Part shown: positions 5,307-12,174 of the stretch, piece after piece
How the letters are laid out: each line of letters begins with the position of its first letter
Position numbering within the stretch: the first letter of the stretch is position 1
From: Clostridiales bacterium
Lineage (GTDB): Bacteria; Bacillota; Clostridia; Oscillospirales; Acutalibacteraceae
Assembly (NCBI GenBank): GCA_019421725.1
Contig: JAHZES010000002.1
Span: forward strand, 1-13,226
Direction: 5' to 3'
DNA length: 13,226 nt
Program-made: the position numbers and the translations under genes
The notes under the pieces: model-generated
Database searches by the model: none
Told to the model about the DNA's origin: nothing
What the model saw: the letters and a program-made list of their open reading frames with translations, nothing else

Positions 5307-7130
5307 TTACTCTGCTTTTTCGCTCATCGCAAGCCCCAGCGCTACGGCGCTGTGCGGAGCGAGCCGGCCGAGCAGATTGGCCCTCCCGGCGGTAATGCGG
5401 TAGGGGGCAAGCGCTTCGGCGAGCAGGTCCGGGATCTCAAAATCCTGAGAGCTGCCGCCGACCAGCGCAACCGAGCCGATATTCTGCAGCCGTCCTTCCG
5501 GCGCGACGGCCCGCAGCGCCCGCAGCGCATTGACCAGAAAAACCTTGCGCTTGGCCTCGCGGCGCACCAGCGCAATATGGTCGATGGAAAGCCGTTTGGA
5601 GGATTTGATCGGGATCAGCGTATCCTCCGCCACAATCACCACCCGGGCAAACAGCTCGGGCGGAAGCGGCTCCGAAACGAACTTGACGCTGCCGTCTTCA
5701 AACCGAAGGAACAGCAGCCCTTCTACCTTTGCCAGCGGATATTTCTTAATGGCCTCGGCCAGATCCCTGTCGTGCAGATCCAGCTCCAGGTCGATAATTT
5801 TCGTCACCATTTCTCCCGCGCCGGCGTGATGCACCGCGGCGACCCTTTTATCCTCTGTGATCAGCGCCGCGTCGGTCGAACCGCCGCCCAGGTCGAGAAT
5901 CGCCAGCGGAAGACCCGTACCCGGCGTTGTCAGCGCGCCCTTAAGCGCCATCTCGGCCTCGCGGCCGGCCACACGGACAAAAATTCCCGTCCGGCGGGCG
6001 ATCTCGTCGGCGATCGCCTGCATCGGCAGCGCGGAGGTCTGCACCATGGCGGCCAACAGCACCACGTTTTCCATGGCGGCTTCCCCGGCAAGCGCTCCTG
6101 CAACTCCGACGCTTGAGAACGTATCCACCGCGTGCAGGTCAACGATATGCAGCTGATCGGCCGACTGGTCTGTCAGCTGCGCCATACCGTTTTTGACGCG
6201 GGCAACAAGCGCGCCGACATTTGTTCCCGGCTCGCCAAGTACATCGGTGATCTCTCCGACGCTTCCGGCAGCTTTGAGGATCTCCTCCGCGCCGGCGTTG
6301 ACATCCAACTCCCGAACTCCCTTCGTTCCGCAGACGGTAACGGTCCCAGCGCGGATCTTGCTGACCTGAACGCTTGCGCCCTTTGCCCGCAGCACTACGC
6401 CGGAACGGCAGCCGATCAGGCTGCGCGCCACCGGAATGGCGTCGCGCGTCTCCTGTGCGTTGAGGCCGAAGATCCCCGCAATTCCGTAAGGATTGGAAAG
6501 CGTCTGAATGCATTTCCCGTTCCCTGCGACCTCCACGGCCGCAGGGATCCCCAACTCTACGCGTTCAATATTCCGCACCTCATCCACGATCGGAATCACA
6601 CGCGGAAGACGATTTGCGATCAGCACGCCGTCATCGTTGCGGCAGATGGCGGCAACCACGGAAACGCCGTTATTCATCGCCTGCAGCAGAAGCTCCGCGG
6701 CACGGTAATAGGGGATCTCCTTCGGAACCACGGCGACCAGCGGCTGCGTTTTGTCGGTCAGCGCGCCAACCGGCGCCGTAACGCCCACCGCAAGCCCCGC
6801 ACCGCCCGGCGTATCGGGGTTGTGGCCGATCATTGCAGAACCGATGACTCTCGTTTCGCTGATGGTATCCATCGAAAGATCGCTGATCACGGGCGCGGCC
6901 TGGTTCAGCCGCACCTGTGCCAGGTCTTCATACATCAGCCCGCCGCGCTGCAGCGCTTCGTCCAGCGCCGCAATGCACCCGGCCACATTTTCCTTTGTTC
7001 CCTTGACGCCTGTCGTTGCCGTCATGGCGCCGGAATGATAACGGATCCCGGAATCGGTACGTTCGATAATGACGACTTCCGTCGTGCTGTTGCCGATATC
7101 CATACCGGCAATCAAGCGTCCGTTTTCCAT
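5307..7130 (-). CDS. pduG: Diol dehydratase reactivase large subunit PduG
   Basis: A 607-residue actin-like ATPase of the DdrA/PduG/GdrA family. It frees damaged cobalamin from inactivated diol dehydratase so that a fresh cofactor can bind. The phosphate-binding motif MDIGNSTTEVV is at 10-20 and a second ATPase motif, DLGGGSTDAALI, is at 413-424. Length is close to the family's usual value of about 610. I chose ATG 7130 because the family begins just before the first ATPase motif and AAAGGGCGGG lies upstream; the frame is open to 7283 but would overlap pduE. It follows pduE by 44 bases. The small partner subunit PduH is not in the window. Confidence 0.95.
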   Translation of the reverse strand: MENGRLIAGMDIGNSTTEVVIIERTDSGIRYHSGAMTATTGVKGTKENVAGCIAALDEALQRGGLMYEDLAQVRLNQAAPVISDLSMDTISETRVIGSAMIGHNPDTPGGAGLAVGVTAPVGALTDKTQPLVAVVPKEIPYYRAAELLLQAMNNGVSVVAAICRNDDGVLIANRLPRVIPIVDEVRNIERVELGIPAAVEVAGNGKCIQTLSNPYGIAGIFGLNAQETRDAIPVARSLIGCRSGVVLRAKGASVQVSKIRAGTVTVCGTKGVRELDVNAGAEEILKAAGSVGEITDVLGEPGTNVGALVARVKNGMAQLTDQSADQLHIVDLHAVDTFSSVGVAGALAGEAAMENVVLLAAMVQTSALPMQAIADEIARRTGIFVRVAGREAEMALKGALTTPGTGLPLAILDLGGGSTDAALITEDKRVAAVHHAGAGEMVTKIIDLELDLHDRDLAEAIKKYPLAKVEGLLFLRFEDGSVKFVSEPLPPELFARVVIVAEDTLIPIKSSKRLSIDHIALVRREAKRKVFLVNALRALRAVAPEGRLQNIGSVALVGGSSQDFEIPDLLAEALAPYRITAGRANLLGRLAPHSAVALGLAMSEKAE

Positions 7131-7174
7131 TGCGACCCGCCCTTTCATAAAAATTACGCTGCGGAAACCGCCGC

Positions 7175-7675
7175 TTACTTCAGCAGGATCCCGCGTTTCT
7201 GATAGATCTCTGCCGCCTCGCGCACCAGCTTCGCGCAGCGGGCGGCGTTGTATTCGTTTTCCAGTGTATCGGCCATTTCGCACAGCTCCCGATACGTTGC
7301 GCGGTTCGGGCGAAGCTTATCATACATCCGGATAACAAGCTCATCCGGCACCTCGGTCATTTCGGCCGCACGGCGAAAATTTTCCGCCACCTGCGGCTTG
7401 CCGGCGCTCTCGGCCACTTCGGCCTGTTTCAGCAACATCTGCCGGGAGATGCGGATATCTTTGTTTTCCACCTCTCCGCGCTGAACGGTAGAAAGGTCGA
7501 TCTGTGACACGGGGCGTCCGTCCGGCGTTTTGACCCAATCGGGATGCTTTTGCAGGATCGGATAATCGGCAGCCGTTGCGGTACCGGTATTATTTTGCAA
7601 AGCGGGCGGCGCCTCAACGGAATCCTTCGTCAGCCGATCGACGACCTGCCGGACGAGCTCCTCCATCTCAGACAT
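7175..7675 (-). CDS. pduE: Diol dehydratase small subunit PduE
   Basis: A 166-residue small (gamma) subunit of adenosylcobalamin-dependent propanediol dehydratase. Residues 1-17 (MSEMEELVRQVVDRLTK) form an amphipathic helix like the encapsulation peptides of PduD and PduP, followed by a polar linker. The conserved body includes YPILQKHPDWVKTPDG, LSTVQRGEV and the C-terminal helix AKLVREAAEIYQKRG. The ATG overlaps the end of pduD by 8 bases (the TATGTCTGA junction), with GGAGGTGAA upstream. The overlap suggests translational coupling for equal subunit supply. Confidence 0.95.
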   Translation of the reverse strand: MSEMEELVRQVVDRLTKDSVEAPPALQNNTGTATAADYPILQKHPDWVKTPDGRPVSQIDLSTVQRGEVENKDIRISRQMLLKQAEVAESAGKPQVAENFRRAAEMTEVPDELVIRMYDKLRPNRATYRELCEMADTLENEYNAARCAKLVREAAEIYQKRGILLK

Positions 7676-8369
7676 ACCACTTCACCTCCAGTTCCACGGG
7701 AGCGGCGCCCTCCACAATATGCTGCGTTTCCTTGATATGCAGGATCGCAGCGCGCGCCTGAAACTTTGGCCGCACCATACAGTCGTTCGTTACTTCGATC
7801 GGAACGGGAGACTGTCCCTTTGCATAGCGTGCGGCATTTTTGCCGATATGACGGTAAATTTCCAACGTGATCAGCGGCGCCTGAGGAAACAGCTCCAGAT
7901 TCGTCAACGGAAAAAGATCCTTTTGGTGGATCACGGTCGTTCCCTTGGACTGAATACCGATGCCGATGCCGCTTCCGCTCAGCTTCGCGGCACGCTGTGC
8001 AATAAACGAAACGTCCGAAATGTCACGAAAGCGGACAAACCGCGGGTGAAGCCCTTCTTCCTCGATCCCCGCGGCAATTTCCCGCAGAACGTCGGAATGG
8101 GAAAGCCCGTTGATTGTTTCCACCTGTGAAAGCCCGAAGGCCGGCGCAACGCCGATGACCACTTCGTCAGGCGCGGCGCCCGGTTTTGCTTCCTCCAGGT
8201 CGCGCACGGTCATGCGCAGCCCGGACTCTCCCGTGCAGCTGCCGCTCTGAGCTCCCGCGGCAGGCTGCGCCTGCGGGGCGGCGGGCATCGGCACAGAGGC
8301 GGCCTCCTGCTGACGAAGCGCTTCGATGACCTTTTCGGTCACAAGCTTTACCAGTTCCTGTTCGTTCAT
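7668..8369 (-). CDS. pduD: Diol dehydratase medium subunit PduD
   Basis: A 233-residue medium (beta) subunit of B12-dependent propanediol dehydratase, which helps bind the cobalamin. Residues 1-20 (MNEQELVKLVTEKVIEALRQ) are an amphipathic targeting helix; PduD's N-terminus is known to carry the dehydratase into the Salmonella compartment. An Ala/Pro/Gln-rich linker (about 23-47) leads to the core, with PDEVVIGVAPAFG, HSDVLREIAAGIEEEG, SGIGIGIQSKGTTVIHQKD (in pieces) and DLFPLTNLELFPQAPL. The ribosome site is a full TAAGGAGGTGA whose first three bases are the stop codon of pduC; the gap is 14 bases. It overlaps pduE by 8 bases. Confidence 0.96.
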   Translation of the reverse strand: MNEQELVKLVTEKVIEALRQQEAASVPMPAAPQAQPAAGAQSGSCTGESGLRMTVRDLEEAKPGAAPDEVVIGVAPAFGLSQVETINGLSHSDVLREIAAGIEEEGLHPRFVRFRDISDVSFIAQRAAKLSGSGIGIGIQSKGTTVIHQKDLFPLTNLELFPQAPLITLEIYRHIGKNAARYAKGQSPVPIEVTNDCMVRPKFQARAAILHIKETQHIVEGAAPVELEVKWYV

Positions 8370-8383
8370 CGGAAGTCACCTCC

Positions 8384-10054
8384 TTATTTAATGCTGTCGC
8401 AGTCAAATGCCTGCGGAATATGCTTGACCTTTTCCCATTCCTCGCCGTGCAGCCGGTACCCGGTGCCCGGTCCCTGGTAGGTATTCGGGCTGTTGACGCT
8501 GGAAAACACCTGAAAATTTCCATCTAAAACGGCAGCCGTGTGCAGGTAATCGCCCGAAACACGCTGCTTGAGCATATTCAGCACCGCCTCGGCAACGTCG
8601 GTAAACCCGGCGTCGGCCAGCGCGCGGACAATGTCCACACCGGAGACCTCTCCGTCCAGAATCCGCTTGGCCGCCTTCAGGTCCTCGTTGACGTCTCTCT
8701 GGGCAGAAACATCCTTGCTGCCGTTGGCGAGCACATTCTGCTCCACCTCTTCGTCGGTAACCGGCGGAAAATTCAACGCCGCAAAAATCGCCTGCATCGC
8801 CTTTGCCGCCTTGCGGCGAACGGCGAGCACCTGTTCTTCGGTAACGGGGCGCAGGCCGCCGTCCACCTTCAGGTCGCGCTGCAAAACATTGTAATCGTCA
8901 AAATCCTCAGCGTCAAAGTTTGAACCGGCGAACATATTATCGTAGTTTGGGGTGGAGCTGTAGCCCGAAAAGATGAAATCGGTACCCGGCAGCATCTGCA
9001 TCAGCATTCGCGCGGTCCGGCGGATGTCTGAATGCGAGAACGTTTGGTCGTTGCCGGATGCGCACTCCAAACCAAGCGACGCTGCCAGCAAATTTTCGGC
9101 CAGCACCTCCCGAATACCGGATGGCACGGAACCGACCAGCCCGATACAGCTGATGGAGCCGTTCTGCGTTCCCTGAACGCCGGCGCCCTTGATGACAAGC
9201 AGACAGCGGGCCTCAAGGTAAAGCATGGATTTCTGCTCGGCGTTGCCCATCAGCGCTTCGCTGCCGGAGCCTGAGGTGCAGCGCATTTTCATGCCGCGGG
9301 AAGCATATGCCGAAGCAAGGAACGCCTTGCTGTAGGGAGTATCGTCTCCGTCAATAAAAACCTTTTCGGTTCCGTAGACGGAAATCGTCTCGGCGTAAGT
9401 CGTCAAGCCCTGCATTCCGAGCTTCAGCTCGGTAGCCTCCTCCACGGCGCACTGCGCCAGCACGCCGGGCCGACCGCACTGACCGCCCACAAGGATCCCG
9501 ACGGCGCAGAGCGGTGCGTAGCGCGCAATGCCGACGGTCGTCTCCTGCTCGGCAAAGCCGCGCAGAGCCGCTTCGGCCGCGTCGCAGGCGATCTGCACCG
9601 GATTGTCCCGCAGGTTCGTCACATGGCACTGGTTTGCCGGGTAGCTGCGCTCGCGTACCTTCTGCATCGCCATCATCATTTCGACGACGTTCATCTGGCG
9701 CACGACCTGACTCAGCTTTGCCGGCGTCATGCCGCCCATCAGCCTGGTGATCTCCTTTTTCTCCACATGGATATCCACCAGCTTCCGCGCCATTTCCACC
9801 GGGCAGATTGCCATAGCTTCCTCGGCGCTGCCGAGGTCGATTGCGTGGTCTGCGATAAATTCGTCGATAAAATCGAAATCGGCGCGCTTTTTGCCGTCCA
9901 TCTCAGTAATAACGCCGTTTTCCATTTTGAGCGACGGGGCGGGATCATAGGGCGATTTCATCGCAACAAATCCGGCCTCCGGCCATTCGGTGATGAATCC
10001 GTCAAGGTTTACCGCGCGCTTGGAAAGCGCTTCAAACCGTTTGCTTTTAGGCAT
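8384..10054 (-). CDS. pduC: Adenosylcobalamin-dependent diol dehydratase large subunit PduC
   Basis: A 556-residue large (alpha) subunit holding the TIM-barrel active site that turns 1,2-propanediol into propionaldehyde. Residues matching the catalytic set of the Klebsiella enzyme are all present with a one-residue shift: Gln142 and His144 in NQCHVTN, Glu171 in EQETT, Glu222 in YAET, Gln297 and Ser302 around QNGSISC, Asp336 and Gln337 in NDQTFSH, and Ser363 in FSGYS. Glycerol dehydratase is closely related, but the neighbours (aldolase, PduP, shell) favour propanediol. Start ATG 10054 has AAAGGGGAA upstream. It has no N-terminal targeting helix of its own, which fits entry by association with PduD and PduE. 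Confidence 0.96.
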   Translation of the reverse strand: MPKSKRFEALSKRAVNLDGFITEWPEAGFVAMKSPYDPAPSLKMENGVITEMDGKKRADFDFIDEFIADHAIDLGSAEEAMAICPVEMARKLVDIHVEKKEITRLMGGMTPAKLSQVVRQMNVVEMMMAMQKVRERSYPANQCHVTNLRDNPVQIACDAAEAALRGFAEQETTVGIARYAPLCAVGILVGGQCGRPGVLAQCAVEEATELKLGMQGLTTYAETISVYGTEKVFIDGDDTPYSKAFLASAYASRGMKMRCTSGSGSEALMGNAEQKSMLYLEARCLLVIKGAGVQGTQNGSISCIGLVGSVPSGIREVLAENLLAASLGLECASGNDQTFSHSDIRRTARMLMQMLPGTDFIFSGYSSTPNYDNMFAGSNFDAEDFDDYNVLQRDLKVDGGLRPVTEEQVLAVRRKAAKAMQAIFAALNFPPVTDEEVEQNVLANGSKDVSAQRDVNEDLKAAKRILDGEVSGVDIVRALADAGFTDVAEAVLNMLKQRVSGDYLHTAAVLDGNFQVFSSVNSPNTYQGPGTGYRLHGEEWEKVKHIPQAFDCDSIK

Positions 10055-10083
10055 TGACGGTTCCCCTTTCTGACGTGGTCAAA

Positions 10084-10902
10084 TTATTCTTTTTCAAGCT
10101 CGGCAAGCACCAGCTTGGTGATCTGGCTGACAAGGTCGCTGCCCGCCGGAGAAGGCTCCGCCGGGATCTCGCAGCCGTCGGCGCAAAGGGAATTCTGTTT
10201 GCATCTGCAGTTTTCTGTACCGAGGTTCGGGCATTTTTTGCAGCCCGGGTGCCGGCCCGGAATCTGCATCTTCTTGCGCAGCTGCATCAGCTTTTCCAGG
10301 TCCTCGCAGTCCAGCTCCTGAATATCTCCGATCTGGCTTGCCGTCAGGCAAATCTTTGCGTAATATTCCACTTCATCCATTACGAAGAACGCTTTGGTCA
10401 GCGTGTTGCCGACGGCAAGCGCACCGTGGTTCTGCAGCAGGAACGCGTCGTGATTCTGAATGAACGGAGCAAGAGAATCCGGGATCTCCTTGGTGGAGGG
10501 TGTCCCGTAATCGCAGACCGGAACGGTGCCGATGGTCAGAATCGCCTCCGGCAGAATGAATTTGTCAAGCGGACGGTTGCAGACGGCAAACGCGGTCGCC
10601 GTCGGCGGGTGTGCATGAACCACGGCATTGACATCCGGACGCTCTTTGTAAACGCGCAGATGCATTTTGATCTCGGAGGACGGATTCAGCCGGCCTTCGA
10701 TCTTGTTGCCGTTGCCGTCGATTTTTATGATCATATCCGGCGTCATATATCCTTTGGAAACGCCGGTCGGGGTGCAGTAAAACTCATTATCGTTTACTTT
10801 GACGGAAATATTGCCATCGTTTGCGGCAACGAAGCCCTTGGCATAGATCCGTCTGCCGATCTCACAAATTTCCTTTTTGATTTCATAGGGGGACTGCATC
10901 AT
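10084..10902 (-). CDS. Class II aldolase (L-rhamnulose/L-fuculose-1-phosphate type) with Cys-rich tail and C-terminal targeting peptide
   Basis: A 272-residue zinc aldolase of the FucA/AraD/RhaD fold that would cleave a 1-phospho-ketose to DHAP and L-lactaldehyde, the precursor of 1,2-propanediol. Active-site residues visible are Glu77 (PSSEIKMH), zinc ligands His96 and His98 (VHAHPP) and His159 (QNHGAL). The catalytic domain ends near residue 212. A tail then holds six cysteines (221, 224, 232, 234, 240, 244) and His218, a Pro-rich linker, and the amphipathic helix GSDLVSQITKLVLAELEKE at 254-272, which resembles the N-terminal targeting peptides of the neighbouring enzymes. The tail is absent from ordinary FucA. 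Start ATG 10902 (next codon also ATG) has AAAGGAG upstream. Upstream rhaB points to rhamnulose-1-phosphate; fuculose-1-phosphate is also possible. Confidence 0.93.
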   Translation of the reverse strand: MMQSPYEIKKEICEIGRRIYAKGFVAANDGNISVKVNDNEFYCTPTGVSKGYMTPDMIIKIDGNGNKIEGRLNPSSEIKMHLRVYKERPDVNAVVHAHPPTATAFAVCNRPLDKFILPEAILTIGTVPVCDYGTPSTKEIPDSLAPFIQNHDAFLLQNHGALAVGNTLTKAFFVMDEVEYYAKICLTASQIGDIQELDCEDLEKLMQLRKKMQIPGRHPGCKKCPNLGTENCRCKQNSLCADGCEIPAEPSPAGSDLVSQITKLVLAELEKE

Positions 10903-10927
10903 ACATCTTCTCCTTTACGGATTCATT

Positions 10928-12118
10928 TTATTTTCTGGCAAAAGACTGCGTATCGAGAGCGATCATGTATTCCTCGTCGGTCGGAACCACCCACGTCTGC
11001 ACACGGGCGCACGGCGCGGAAAGGTTGATCTCTTCCCCGCGGGTCTTGTTCTTCTCGGCGTCAATCGCGATTCCGTAATAATCCATATCCTCGCAGACCA
11101 GACGGCGGACGTTCGACTGATTTTCACCGATGCCCGCGGTAAAGACGAGCGCGTCGATGCCGTTCATCTCCGCAATATATCCGCCAATGGTCTTTTTGAT
11201 GGCGTTGGCGAGCATGTCGAGCGCAAGCTGCGCGCGTTCGTTGCCGTTTGCGGCGGCCTCGGTAATGGTGCGGCAGTCATTCGAAAGACCGGAGATTCCG
11301 AGCAGGCCGCTCTTGCGGTTGATCATATCCTCCACTTCCTGCCCGCTCATGCCGCAGGAATTGACCAGATAAGTAAGCACCGTCGGGTCGATGCTGCCGG
11401 AGCGCGTTCCCATCGGGATACCCTCCTGTGGGGTAAAGCCCATCGAGGTGTCGATGGCAACGCCGTTTTTCACCGCCGTGATCGAAGAGCCGTTGCCCAG
11501 GTGGCAGGTAATGATCTTCAGCTCCTCAAGTGGTCTGCCGAGCAGCTTTGCCGTCCGCGCGGCGACATAGCGGTGAGACGTTCCGTGGAAGCCGTAACGG
11601 CGGATCCCCTTTTCGGTGTAAAGCTCATAGGGCAGCGCGTAAATGTAAGCCTTCGGCTCCATATGTGCGTAAAACGCCGTGTCAAACACGCCGACCTGCA
11701 GTTTGTCCGGCATCAGATGGCGGCAACCGTTCATACCCTTGATCGCGGGCGGGCCGTGCAGCGGGTTGATCGGAACGATAGACTCCAGATATTTAATGAC
11801 CTCGTCATCGATCACGACCGACTGCTGGTATTTTCCGCCGTGAGCGATCCGGTGGCCGATTGCATCGATCTCATCGACGCTTGCGATCACGCCAAGCTCC
11901 GGATCTGTCAGCAGGCGAATCACTTCAGCCAGCGCTTCGTCGTGCGTGGGAAACGGAACGTTCGCCTTGTAGGGCTCGCAGCCGGGCCGCTTGTGCGTAA
12001 TGTTTCCTTCGGTGCCGATGCGTTCACAGAGACCTTTTGCAAGCACCTCGCCGGTTTCCATGTTGAAGAGCTGATACTTCAGCGAGGAGCTGCCGGCATT
12101 AATAACCAGAATTTTCAC
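10928..12118 (-). CDS. ackA: Acetate (propionate) kinase AckA
   Basis: A 396-residue kinase of the acetokinase family that makes acetate or propionate plus ATP from the acyl phosphate. In this operon propionyl phosphate is the expected substrate, the role of PduW in Salmonella. Visible residues are Asn7 in VINAGSSSLKYQ, Arg90 in GHRIAHGG, Asp147 in FDTAFY, His178 in GFHGTSH, the phosphate loop HLGNGSS near 206 and Arg239 in MGTRSGSIDP. I prefer the GTG at 12118: it gives the family start MKILVINAGS, and AAAGGATGATT lies at a proper distance, whereas ATG 12130 overlaps that site. There is no targeting helix, so it is probably cytosolic. It lies 56 bases after rhaB and 25 before the aldolase. 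Confidence 0.95.
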   Translation of the reverse strand: MKILVINAGSSSLKYQLFNMETGEVLAKGLCERIGTEGNITHKRPGCEPYKANVPFPTHDEALAEVIRLLTDPELGVIASVDEIDAIGHRIAHGGKYQQSVVIDDEVIKYLESIVPINPLHGPPAIKGMNGCRHLMPDKLQVGVFDTAFYAHMEPKAYIYALPYELYTEKGIRRYGFHGTSHRYVAARTAKLLGRPLEELKIITCHLGNGSSITAVKNGVAIDTSMGFTPQEGIPMGTRSGSIDPTVLTYLVNSCGMSGQEVEDMINRKSGLLGISGLSNDCRTITEAAANGNERAQLALDMLANAIKKTIGGYIAEMNGIDALVFTAGIGENQSNVRRLVCEDMDYYGIAIDAEKNKTRGEEINLSAPCARVQTWVVPTDEEYMIALDTQSFARK

Positions 12119-12174
12119 AGATAAAATCATCCTTTCAAGAGGTATGAAAACGGTAAATCGGGGCGCGCGCCCTT

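Noticed and set aside
4230..6116. 628-residue open frame on the plus strand
   Set aside because: It is antisense to pduO and pduG, which have clear family motifs. Its translation is rich in Arg, Gln and His with no recognisable domain, as expected of a shadow frame in GC-rich DNA.
7131..7283. Longer PduG starting at 7283
   Set aside because: It would overlap pduE by over 100 bases and add 51 non-homologous, Arg-rich residues before the family start.
10903..10927. Promoter or riboswitch between ackA and the aldolase
   Set aside because: The gap is 25 bases and contains only a ribosome binding site; no gap in the window is large enough for a cobalamin riboswitch.
12119..12130. AckA starting at ATG 12130
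   Set aside because: That ATG overlaps the ribosome binding site. GTG 12118 gives normal spacing and the family N-terminus.
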